From an uncultured Prochlorococcus sp. (lineage in GTDB: Bacteria; Cyanobacteriota; Cyanobacteriia; PCC-6307; Cyanobiaceae): a stretch of 13,385 nt of DNA. Where the stretch lies: positions 1 to 13,385 of the forward strand of contig CACHEM010000018.1 of the NCBI GenBank assembly GCA_902578845.1, given 5' to 3'. This document shows, one piece after another, positions 8,546-13,385 of this stretch (positions within the stretch are counted from its first letter, which is position 1; every line of letters begins with the position of its first letter). The notes beneath the pieces are model-generated. The model was given only the letters and a program-made list of their open reading frames with translations. It was not told the DNA's origin and ran no database searches. A program made the position numbers and the translations under genes.

Positions 8546-8833
8546 ATGTTTAATTCAATCGGCACAGTCCTAGATCCAAAAAAATCTAAAGCAAAATATC
8601 CAGAAGCAAGAGTTATAGTTCTTGATGACAATTTTAATACTTTTCAGCATGTCGCAAATTGTCTTCTAACAATAATCCCAAGCATGAGTGAACAAAGGGC
8701 GTGGGATCTAACCATCAAAGTTGACGAGACAGGATCTGCAGAAGTATGGAGAGGTAATCTTGAACAGGCAGAGCTATATCATGAGCAACTATTCAGCAAA
8801 GGATTAACAATGGCTCCAATTGAGAAAACATAA
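8546..8833 (+). CDS. clpS: ClpS, adaptor of the Clp protease (cyanobacterial type)
   Basis: A 95-residue adaptor that docks on the N-domain of ClpC/ClpA and hands over N-degron substrates. The core is YPEARVIVLDDNFNTFQHVANCL (residues 18-40 in segments), followed by AWDLTIKVDETGSAEVWRG and EQAELYHEQLFSKGLTMAP. The usual N-D-D triad at the pocket is D27-D28-N29, and the conserved histidine that contacts the substrate amino group (His66 in E. coli) aligns with Asp60. This suggests altered end-recognition, as in the divergent ClpS paralogue (ClpS2) of cyanobacteria, though I cannot prove that by eye. The ATG at 8546 is right; the frame is open back to 8456, but that would run into the tRNA. Confidence 0.88.
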   Translation: MFNSIGTVLDPKKSKAKYPEARVIVLDDNFNTFQHVANCLLTIIPSMSEQRAWDLTIKVDETGSAEVWRGNLEQAELYHEQLFSKGLTMAPIEKT

Positions 8834-8844
8834 AATAAGTAAGA

Positions 8845-9096
8845 TTGACAGAAAATTTTTGGCTTATAAATCCGAATCGTTCAAGGGTTAAAAGGTTTTC
8901 AAAGAATAATCAAAATAAAGACAAATTTTTTGAATATATGTTTATTGACTCTGGAAAAATACTTGGTGTATTAGGAAAAGAACCACCTCTTATGACAACC
9001 AGAGAAGAACTTAAAGTTGATAAAGCTAGAGATGAATGGAGAAAGTTAATCGCACAAGGTTGGAGGAGAACCAAACCAGTTTGGGAAGACTATTAG
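8845..9096 (+). CDS. DUF1651-like small protein
   Basis: An 83-residue soluble protein of unknown function. Its layout fits DUF1651, known mainly from Prochlorococcus and marine Synechococcus: an N-terminal FWLINPNRSRVKRF, a middle FIDSGKILGVLGKEPPLMTTREEL, and a C-terminal ARDEWRKLIAQGWRRTKPVW with its typical tryptophans (GWR...PxW). It starts with TTG at 8845, since the next methionine falls after the conserved N-terminal part. It is 11 bases after clpS, so it is probably co-transcribed. No catalytic motif is visible. The family label is from recollection of the motif pattern; the gene itself is well supported. Confidence 0.72.
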   Translation: MTENFWLINPNRSRVKRFSKNNQNKDKFFEYMFIDSGKILGVLGKEPPLMTTREELKVDKARDEWRKLIAQGWRRTKPVWEDY

Positions 9097-9099
9097 TTT

Positions 9100-9115
9100 C
9101 TAGTATTATTACTAG
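9100..9115 (+). terminator. Small stem-loop just after the DUF1651-like gene
   Basis: CTAGTA and TACTAG form a perfect 6-bp stem with a TTAT loop, starting 3 bases after the stop codon. There is no U-run behind it, so it may be a weak terminator or an mRNA-end stabiliser. Confidence 0.3.
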
Positions 9116-9132
9116 GATTAGTTATACAAATT

Positions 9133-9237
9133 ATGAGATTTAGGAATTATTTAGCGGGTAAATTTAATGGCTTCAAAAGTAACAAAGCCGTTATAATTAA
9201 ATATTCTTTCTATTTAATAATTATAAATACCCAATGA
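9133..9237 (+). CDS. Possible 34-residue reading frame, ATGA-linked to the next
   Basis: The frame begins MRFRNYLAGKFNGF and ends in a hydrophobic stretch (YSFYLIIINTQ). I recognise no family. Its TGA (9235-9237) overlaps the ATG of the next small gene as ATGA, the arrangement seen for several real gene pairs in this window, and that is the only argument for it. It may be chance or a decayed remnant. Confidence 0.25.
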   Translation: MRFRNYLAGKFNGFKSNKAVIIKYSFYLIIINTQ

Positions 9238-9383
9238 AGTATCCCATCTCAAGCAAAAGATCAAGAGCTTTATTTGGTATTGGAATAGTTGCTATAAGTA
9301 TTGGATTAATATCAAAAAAAGTAATTAACTATCCAGCTGGAGGATGTATGAAAGGTACTCAAGAAATAACCTTTAATACATAG
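9234..9383 (+). CDS. Small single-helix membrane protein of unknown function
   Basis: A 49-residue frame: a basic N-terminus (MKYPISSKRSR), a hydrophobic helix (about 13-27, ALFGIGIVAISIGLI), then VINYPAGGCMKGTQEITF with one cysteine. This predicts a small membrane-anchored protein, perhaps with the tail outside the cytoplasm. It begins within ATGA of the preceding tiny frame and ends 24 bases before the convergent thioredoxin gene. The composition looks protein-like and fits the local run of small membrane proteins. No family is recognised. Confidence 0.5.
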   Translation: MKYPISSKRSRALFGIGIVAISIGLISKKVINYPAGGCMKGTQEITFNT

Positions 9384-9406
9384 CTATTGATCATCTTACA
9401 TTTTTC

Positions 9407-9796
9407 TTAATTCTTAAATCCAGTCAACTTTGATAACTCTTTTAGTGTAAGTACACCTAAAAATAGTTTTCCATTTATTTCCCATGTGGGAAACCCTTTA
9501 ATTTTTTTATCAATGCATAATTGAGTTTGACTGTTTATGCCATCTCTTGCACATTCAACTACATTTAGTTCTCTATAGGCTTGCTTACCAAATAATTCAC
9601 TTTGATTAAGGCAATTAGGACACCAATATGCTGAATATTTAACTACACCATTATCTTTAAGATATTTTGCCAACTCGATTGATTCCCTAGTGCTTTCTGA
9701 GGTTACTATAAGTTCTCTCTGATTATTTAAGTGGGAACTATTTACAACACTTGGTAAAGTAAGCAAAACTAATAGTGGAATTAATAGGCTTTTCAT
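9407..9796 (-). CDS. Exported thioredoxin-fold protein, VKOR-type C-terminal domain standing alone
   Basis: A 129-residue predicted periplasmic or lumenal thiol-disulfide protein. Residues 1-20 form a signal peptide (MKSLLIPLLVLLTLPSVVNS). YSAYWCPNCLNQSELFGKQA contains the active site W58-C59-P60-N61-C62. ECARDGINSQTQLC adds two cysteines, and IKGFPTWEINGKLFLGV carries the cis-proline loop (GFPTWEINGK). These match the thioredoxin domain that follows the four-helix VKOR domain in cyanobacterial and plant fusion proteins, which exchanges electrons with VKOR during disulfide formation. No VKOR membrane part is present here, so it must act in trans or with another partner. The ATG lies inside ATGA with the upstream 50-residue gene, implying translational coupling. 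Confidence 0.85.
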   Translation of the reverse strand: MKSLLIPLLVLLTLPSVVNSSHLNNQRELIVTSESTRESIELAKYLKDNGVVKYSAYWCPNCLNQSELFGKQAYRELNVVECARDGINSQTQLCIDKKIKGFPTWEINGKLFLGVLTLKELSKLTGFKN

Positions 9797-9945
9797 TTAT
9801 TTACAACTTTTCCTCCATATTTTCTAACTATCTTATCAAGCAAAATTCGTATATCTTTATTTTTGAGTTTCTCTATTTGCTGAAGATTTTCAAGAAGATC
9901 ACATATTTGATCCTGAGTATCTTTATTTAATTCACTTACTGCCAT
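9793..9945 (-). CDS. Small helical protein, unknown, coupled to the thioredoxin gene
   Basis: A 50-residue frame (MAVSELNKDTQDQICDL...) rich in E, K, L, I and Q, predicted to be two alpha helices (about 3-28 and 29-44) with a basic KYGGKVVNK tail. It has no signal peptide or membrane segment, so it should be cytoplasmic, unlike its neighbour. Its TGA overlaps the thioredoxin ATG by 4 bases, which strongly supports real translation. No known family is recognised. Its role could simply be the leading cistron of the unit. Confidence 0.62.
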   Translation of the reverse strand: MAVSELNKDTQDQICDLLENLQQIEKLKNKDIRILLDKIVRKYGGKVVNK

Positions 9946-10035
9946 TTATATTTAGAGTTTTTATAATCCAAGTTTAAATCAAACGTAAATTTAAATACTT
10001 ATTGTATTTATATTTTTTTATTGCTATTTTTTTAA

Positions 10036-10076
10036 AGCGGGCTAAGGTTCATATCTCCACGAGGATTTAGTCCGCT
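10036..10076. other. GC-rich two-part hairpin in AT-rich intergenic DNA
   Basis: AGCGGGCTAA (10036-10045) pairs with TTAGTCCGCT (10067-10076) over 10 bp with one G-U wobble. A smaller CTC-CAC-GAG stem (10055-10063) lies inside. The element is much richer in G and C than the surrounding bases. It sits in the 268-base gap between the 50-residue gene and the regulator gene. No U-run follows it on either strand, so it is not a standard terminator. A small RNA, an mRNA leader structure or a repeated genomic element are possible. Confidence 0.45.
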
Positions 10077-10197
10077 GAAATTTCAAAGATTTAATTTATT
10101 TTGTATCCTTCTGTAAGAAGCTGATTAGAAATATTCAAAAATATTTATCTCTGCTTAATTTCTAAATTCAATTGAAAAGCATTGTCATATAAACATT

Positions 10198-10214
10198 AAT
10201 AGTGTGACACTATT
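10198..10214. promoter_or_regulatory. Perfect palindrome at the 3' end of the regulator gene (operator copy 1)
   Basis: AATAGTGT-G-ACACTATT is a perfect 8-bp inverted repeat around one base. Its last base is the first base of the regulator gene's stop triplet region. The core AGTGTGACACT is the exact reverse complement of the site upstream of the same gene, so it is likely the same protein's binding site. Confidence 0.6.
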
Positions 10215-10579
10215 TATTCAATAATGTTGTTATTTTGCTTCATAACTTTCTTAAAATACTTAAACTCAATAAATTCATGCATCATTTTGATATCATCAGA
10301 TAATACTTTTTTATTAACTGCATATTTGTCCACATTAAGTGAAGATCTATTAATTTCAGAAAATGTTTCGTTATCAAAAGTAAAGTTTATAAAATCATCT
10401 TTATCATTTTGGTTTTGACCATAAGATTCATTTAACACACCTCTAGACCTCAACGCTTCCTCAACCAATAAACCTGTGACTTTTGACTGACTAAATTCAT
10501 TAGCTATGCACAATTTTTCAATAATTTCATGCACTTCTTCACTTGGCAAAAAACCAATTCTTTTCCTCGGAGAGGGCAT
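10214..10579 (-). CDS. Ribbon-helix-helix-like DNA-binding regulator
   Basis: A 121-residue protein whose N-terminus fits a ribbon-helix-helix fold: basic strand PSPRKRIGFLP (residues 2-12), helix A SEEVHEIIEKLCIANE, turn FSQS, and helix B KVTGLLVEEALRSRG. The CopG/Arc/MetJ class dimerises and inserts the two-stranded ribbon into the major groove of short palindromic operators. The remaining 70 residues are acidic and polar, then helical (VLSDDIKMMHEFIEFKYFKKVM), and resemble nothing I know. Matching palindromes flank the gene on both sides, and two bracket its consensus -10 box, so autorepression is likely. The ATG at 10579 is right, with a purine-rich AGAGGG nearby but inside the coding start. 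No toxin-like partner overlaps it. The fold assignment is from pattern only. Confidence 0.72.
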   Translation of the reverse strand: MPSPRKRIGFLPSEEVHEIIEKLCIANEFSQSKVTGLLVEEALRSRGVLNESYGQNQNDKDDFINFTFDNETFSEINRSSLNVDKYAVNKKVLSDDIKMMHEFIEFKYFKKVMKQNNNIIE

Positions 10580-10593
10580 AATTAAAAAAAATT

Positions 10594-10626
10594 AGTGTCA
10601 CACTTGCACATTATAAGTGTTGCACT
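10594..10626. promoter_or_regulatory. Promoter of the regulator gene with two palindromic operators
   Basis: AGTGT-C-ACACT (10594-10604) is a perfect palindrome, and AGTGT-T-GCACT (10616-10626) is a copy with one mismatch. Their centres are 22 bases apart, about two helical turns, so dimers would bind on one DNA face. Between them, on the minus strand, lies a consensus TATAAT (10615-10610). Bound regulator would cover the -10 box. The rightward gene starting at 10656 is only 30 bases away and may be controlled as well. Confidence 0.65.
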
Positions 10627-10655
10627 ATATTTAATTTAAGTCAACTAATTTTGCT

Positions 10656-10808
10656 ATGCATATTTTATTATTTCCTGTCGGATTTATTCTTTGGTATCTA
10701 GCTTATGAAGCAAAACCTATCATTAATGATGAAGTAACACTTAATTGGGAAGAAAAAAATACAATTAAAAGAGATAAACTTTTAAATATAATCAACCAAA
10801 GCTTTTAA
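10656..10808 (+). CDS. Small membrane-associated protein of unknown function
   Basis: A 50-residue frame with a hydrophobic N-terminus (MHILLFPVGFILWYLAYEA, residues 1-19) that could be a membrane anchor, followed by a polar tail (NDEVTLNWEEKNTIKRDKLL). It is divergent from the regulator gene, with the shared operator region just upstream, so it is the first candidate target of the regulator. Its end overlaps the convergent 59-residue gene by 4 bases. No family is recognised; the membrane prediction is by eye. Confidence 0.55.
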   Translation: MHILLFPVGFILWYLAYEAKPIINDEVTLNWEEKNTIKRDKLLNIINQSF

Positions 10809-10984
10809 AACTTACTTTTAAAAGATTTTGACCATTCCTTGTGCTTATAATCTAGATCTGAGATTAGCTGTTTTTGATAAGTAAATTTGAGTTGATTTTG
10901 GTTAAGAGATTTTTTTGTGATAAGCATCTCTTTGGAGAAAAAATCAGGCGTCTTCAAACTACTAAATTTTTTTCTGACTTCCAT
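10805..10984 (-). CDS. Small basic protein of unknown function
   Basis: A 59-residue frame rich in lysine, phenylalanine and serine (MEVRKKFSSLKTPDFFSKEM at the start, HKEWSKSFKSKF at the end). It has no signal, membrane helix or cysteine. The charge suggests a soluble, possibly nucleic-acid- or membrane-surface-associated protein, but that is a guess. It is convergent with the preceding gene and overlaps it by 4 bases. The 162 bases to its right (10985-11146) are very AT-rich and show no clear gene. Confidence 0.5.
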   Translation of the reverse strand: MEVRKKFSSLKTPDFFSKEMLITKKSLNQNQLKFTYQKQLISDLDYKHKEWSKSFKSKF

Positions 10985-11146
10985 ATAAATAATTCACCTA
11001 TTTTTTTTATATGATTGAAAAGGTTATGGCCTTTATTTTTTTATATTCTTTTTATATTTACTTAATATATATTTTCAGCACGTTTGTAAAAAATAGTAGT
11101 TTATTGAATAAAAAAGGCTATATTTAAACAGAATATATTGTTTATT

Positions 11147-11317
11147 ATGAACCTTAAGGAGAGAGGGATTACTGTTGGAGATTTACTAATTATATTAATA
11201 ATAGTCATCACTTCTACAATATTAATTAAATCTTTTAAAAAGGATAAGAAAACAGCACTAAATTTTAGTAATCCAAAGGAAGTTTCTTATCAGCAAAATT
11301 ATTATAAATATTTATAA
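11147..11317 (+). CDS. Small single-helix membrane protein with GITVGDLL start
   Basis: A 56-residue frame. The N-terminal MNLKERGITVGDLL runs into a strongly hydrophobic helix (about 12-28, LLIILIIVITSTILI), then a lysine-rich stretch (KSFKKDKK) and a polar tail with four tyrosines. By the positive-inside rule the long tail should be cytoplasmic. TATATT at 11133-11138 could be a -10 box, which would leave almost no leader, and no Shine-Dalgarno is visible. The conserved-looking GITVGDLL block suggests a real Prochlorococcus family, but I cannot name it. Confidence 0.6.
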   Translation: MNLKERGITVGDLLIILIIVITSTILIKSFKKDKKTALNFSNPKEVSYQQNYYKYL

Positions 11318-11398
11318 AACTCTTAATTTATTTAACTATTATTTATTTCTTATGATAATTTCAAGAATTGATATTTATAAACAATGCGTTTATGTATA

Positions 11399-11575
11399 TT
11401 AAATATTTTGATGAAATGATTTAGAACTTTCCCATTTCAAATTATCCATTAAATCATTGATATCATTTGATATTGAAACTAAATTAACCATTTGAATAAC
11501 CTGAGTTTTATTTAACCTATTAATAGCAATAAGCTTATTAAGCATTTCCAAAACAGATTTATCATTAATATTCAT
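11399..11575 (-). CDS. Small helical protein of unknown function
   Basis: A 58-residue frame (MNINDKSVLEMLNKLIAINR at the start) with regularly spaced leucines, isoleucines and methionines. It is predicted to be two or three amphipathic helices with no signal or membrane segment. The tail NLKWESSKSFHQNI is polar. It is divergent from the gene at 11774 across a 198-base region with repeated palindromes. No family is recognised. Confidence 0.5.
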   Translation of the reverse strand: MNINDKSVLEMLNKLIAINRLNKTQVIQMVNLVSISNDINDLMDNLKWESSKSFHQNI

Positions 11576-11618
11576 TGTTTGTATAAAAAAGTATGAAAGT
11601 TTAATTAAAATACTTTAT

Positions 11619-11748
11619 CTTATAAGTTTAAAAAATATCTCTTAAAATTTCATTATATATTTCATGCAAAATATAATAAGTATTTAAAAAATCATCAAAA
11701 TAAAACTTTTACTTATAAGAAAATAACTTAAGCTCACTTTCTTATAAA
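11619..11748. promoter_or_regulatory. Non-coding divergent region with repeated CTTATAAG palindromes
   Basis: The 198-base gap 11576-11773 holds no gene that I can see. It contains CTTATAAG at 11619-11626 and 11712-11719, and CTTATAAA at 11741-11748, the last close enough to serve as a -10-like element for the gene at 11774. Repeats of an 8-base palindrome could be protein sites, but such AT-rich words also recur by chance. Confidence 0.3.
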
Positions 11749-11773
11749 TTCGTTTATTGTAAAAAGAAAAAAA

Positions 11774-11944
11774 ATGAAAAAAAACTACAAGAAAGAATAC
11801 CTTAATAGAGAGGAAGTTAATGAAATGATTGAATCAGCTTTAAGAAGACATAATAGAAGATCTACAATAATATCAAGCGTTCTTGGATGGATTCTAATAG
11901 GTGGTTATTCGTTTGGACTTTTTCAAGCAGTTCAAAATGTCTAA
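11774..11944 (+). CDS. Small membrane-anchored protein of unknown function
   Basis: A 56-residue frame. A basic and acidic amphipathic N-terminal half (MKKNYKKEYLNREEVNEMIE, then SALRRHNRRS) is followed by a hydrophobic helix (about 31-52, TIISSVLGWILIGGYSFGLF) near the C-terminus. This is the layout of a tail-anchored protein with a cytoplasmic helical domain. The upstream leader is a purine-rich run, so ribosome binding may use A-rich sequence. The arrangement of charges and helix looks like genuine protein. No family is recognised. Confidence 0.6.
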   Translation: MKKNYKKEYLNREEVNEMIESALRRHNRRSTIISSVLGWILIGGYSFGLFQAVQNV

Positions 11945-12007
11945 TTAATCTTCTCTTTAAAGTAGAACATGCTAGATGATAAATTAATATATGACTAAGT
12001 ATTTATT

Positions 12008-12229
12008 ATGAGAGAATATATTAAAGCAAATCTTACAGTAATAAGAAAATATTTAAAAAAACGAAAAACATATACATCAAAATTAAATAATGCTTCGATA
12101 ATGGAAGAATTCAAAGAATGGAGCGAAGATCCATTACCTGAGACAGAATCAATTTGGACTTTACCTGACTTAACGAGAAATGAAAGGCTTAAAAATTTTT
12201 GTCGCTCAATTAAGAAGGAAATAAGATAA
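12008..12229 (+). CDS. Small soluble protein of unknown function
   Basis: A 73-residue frame with a basic N-terminal half (IRKYLKKRKTY) and a distinct middle, MEEFKEWSEDPLPETESIWTLPDLTRNERL, ending in LKNFCRSIKKEIR. The mix of tryptophans, prolines and acidic residues is far from what random AT-rich frames encode, so I take it as real. There is no signal or membrane helix. Its end is 3 bases from the end of the convergent 52-residue gene. No family is recognised. Confidence 0.65.
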   Translation: MREYIKANLTVIRKYLKKRKTYTSKLNNASIMEEFKEWSEDPLPETESIWTLPDLTRNERLKNFCRSIKKEIR

Positions 12230-12232
12230 GTT

Positions 12233-12391
12233 TTAACTACCTAGTTGTATATGATTTACCTTTAAGTAAAAATAACCTGCAAATCCAACTATATTCAATA
12301 TTAAAACGAATATCCAAGCTCCAATTGGCTGATTAGAATCAAATTTTTTTATTTTAACTTTTTCCTTTAGTCTTTCAATATATTTAGCCAT
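12233..12391 (-). CDS. Small single-helix membrane protein of unknown function
   Basis: A 52-residue frame. The lysine-rich cytoplasmic N-terminus (MAKYIERLKEKVKIKKFD) precedes a membrane helix (about 23-46, GAWIFVLILNIVGFAGYFYL) and a short tail (KVNHIQLGS). The charge pattern predicts N-in topology. One-helix proteins of this size are common among photosystem and NDH accessory subunits, but I see no signature that places it there. It is convergent with the gene ending at 12229. Confidence 0.6.
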   Translation of the reverse strand: MAKYIERLKEKVKIKKFDSNQPIGAWIFVLILNIVGFAGYFYLKVNHIQLGS

Positions 12392-12694
12392 AATTAAAAA
12401 TACTCAAAAGAATATAATTAATTATAGAGAGTTAAATTTTAAGGAATCTTAAATAAAATAAAATTTCTTTTAATTAGAATTTTTATTGTCAAGCCTATTA
12501 ATGGGATATTTAATTAACTCCTTTTTGAGATTTTTTAAGAGTTTATTGTGATTCAAAATTGTAAATTTCCTAGTAAAGGAATAGTGCCATTTCATTTAAT
12601 TAAAAAAAAACTTGCTAATTCATTATTAATAAAATTATAATACTTATTACGGTCAATCAGACCATACATAATTTAAATAAGGACAAATTTTTTC
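12392..12694 (+). promoter_or_regulatory. Leader region of the peroxiredoxin gene
   Basis: No gene is visible in these 303 bases. A promoter for the peroxiredoxin is likely: TTGCTA at 12612-12617, an 18-base spacer, and a perfect TATAAT at 12636-12641, placing the start near 12648. The leader then holds a small stem-loop, GGTC-AATCA-GACC (12651-12663), close to the 5' end, and AAGGA at 12679-12683 as a ribosome binding site 11 bases before the ATG. The first 200 bases show only AT-rich sequence. Confidence 0.55.
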
Positions 12695-13279
12695 ATGAGC
12701 TTAAGAGTTGGCCAAGAAGCACCAGACTTTAGTGCTACAGCAGTATATGATCAAGAGTTTAAGGAGATTACACTTTCAGGTCTAAGAGGTAAATGGGTTG
12801 TTCTATTCTTTTACCCACTAGATTTTACATTTGTATGTCCAACTGAAATCACTGCATTTAGTGATAGATACCAAGATTTCTCTGAACTTAATACGGAAAT
12901 ACTTGGGGTATCAGTTGATAGCAAACACTGTCATTTGGCTTGGATTCAAACCCCAAGAAATGAAGGAGGTATAGGTGATATTAACTATCCGTTAGTTTCT
13001 GACTTAAAACGAGAAATTTGCCAGGCGTACAATGTTTTAAATGATGATGGAGAGGCTGATAGAGGTTTATTTCTTATCAATCCCGAAGGAGTAGTTATGC
13101 ATACGACGGTTAACAAGGCTCCTGTAGGTAGAAATGTAGATGAAACGCTAAGGATTCTTCAAGGTTATCAATACGTTGCGGCAAACCCCGATGAAGTATG
13201 TCCAGCAAACTGGACCCCCGGGGAGAAAACAATGTTAGAGGACCCCAAAGGTAGTAAGGAATATTTTTCTGCGCTATAG
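12695..13279 (+). CDS. Typical 2-Cys peroxiredoxin
   Basis: Thiol peroxidase of the Prx1/AhpC class that reduces hydrogen peroxide and alkyl hydroperoxides. It is recycled by thioredoxin in cyanobacteria. The peroxidatic cysteine is C48 in [13 protein letters not shown], and the resolving cysteine is C169 in EVCPANW on the partner subunit. [27 protein letters not shown] and [10 protein letters not shown] are standard. GGIG (91-94) and the C-terminal YF (190-191) are the two features linked to easy over-oxidation of eukaryotic-type 2-Cys peroxiredoxins and are also found in cyanobacterial and plastid forms. The length of 194 is normal. Base composition is less AT-rich than its neighbours, as expected for a highly expressed gene. 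It has its own promoter and ribosome binding site. The photosynthetic oxidative-stress role is inferred from the family. Confidence 0.96.
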   Translation: MSLRVGQEAPDFSATAVYDQEFKEITLSGLRGKWVVLFFYPLDFTFVCPTEITAFSDRYQDFSELNTEILGVSVDSKHCHLAWIQTPRNEGGIGDINYPLVSDLKREICQAYNVLNDDGEADRGLFLINPEGVVMHTTVNKAPVGRNVDETLRILQGYQYVAANPDEVCPANWTPGEKTMLEDPKGSKEYFSAL

Positions 13280-13348
13280 ATGAATTAGAAACATTTAAGT
13301 AAGTATTGAGTAGTAAATAATTACAAAAAAATAGAAAATAAATATATT

Positions 13349-13375
13349 CAAAAAGGGTATAACATCCCCTCTTTG
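13349..13375. terminator. Hairpin terminator, probably bidirectional
   Basis: CAAAAAGGG (13349-13357) and CCCTCTTTG (13367-13375) pair over 9 bp with one G-U wobble around a 9-base loop. Read on the minus strand, the 3' arm is CCC followed by five T within the stem, the form expected at the end of a leftward gene to the right of the window. It lies 70 bases after the peroxiredoxin stop and could end that transcript too. Confidence 0.5.
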
Positions 13376-13385
13376 AGGTTTGGGC

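Noticed and set aside
9440..9462. A further AGTGT/ACACC palindrome-like sequence
   Set aside because: It has the wrong spacing, is imperfect, and lies within the thioredoxin coding sequence.
10224..10418. A 64-residue plus-strand frame opposite the regulator
   Set aside because: It is antisense to a protein with a coherent DNA-binding N-terminus and matching operators.
10214..10808. Toxin-antitoxin module formed by the ribbon-helix-helix gene and a neighbour
   Set aside because: The neighbours are divergent or distant and show no toxin family features, and no overlapping partner gene exists.

Overview
The window looks like a piece of a Prochlorococcus chromosome, most like the small-genome high-light-adapted group. 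The evidence is very AT-rich DNA, compact short genes with frequent 4-base ATGA overlaps and TTG starts, and cyanobacterial proteins: a CCB2/CCB4-type cytochrome b6f assembly factor, a cyanobacterial ClpS, a probable DUF1651 protein, CobU, and a thioredoxin domain otherwise seen fused to cyanobacterial VKOR. Assignments come from reading the translations; no database search was possible.

Positions 1-4053 are translation and RNA metabolism. pheT runs leftward and is cut by the window edge. Divergently come rpmG (L33), rpsR (S18) and a short RNB-family exoribonuclease. metG (4122-5666) follows and overlaps a lipoprotein gene of the LptC type (5650-6273). That gene converges on a leftward CCB2/CCB4-like gene (6270-6896). 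A divergent promoter region leads into an apparent operon of a small secreted or membrane protein, cobU and trmL (7008-8375). Then come a CAU-anticodon tRNA (8405-8478), clpS (8546-8833) and a DUF1651-like gene (8845-9096).

From about 9100 to 12690 the window changes character and becomes a field of very small genes on both strands, most with no family I recognise. It holds a possible ATGA-linked pair of tiny reading frames; a leftward two-gene unit encoding a 50-residue protein and a standalone exported VKOR-type thioredoxin; a GC-rich hairpin in AT-rich DNA; and a ribbon-helix-helix-like regulator gene. The regulator gene is bracketed by copies of one palindrome, two of them flanking its consensus -10 box. 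Beyond it are six small proteins of 50-73 residues, several with one membrane helix. The regulator with its operators is the best candidate for an undescribed local system.

The right end holds a typical 2-Cys peroxiredoxin with its own promoter, then a hairpin that probably ends transcription from a neighbour outside the window. Redox and photosynthesis upkeep recur among the recognised genes (peroxiredoxin, VKOR-type thioredoxin, b6f assembly). The rest is housekeeping for translation, proteolysis, outer-membrane biogenesis and cobalamin synthesis.
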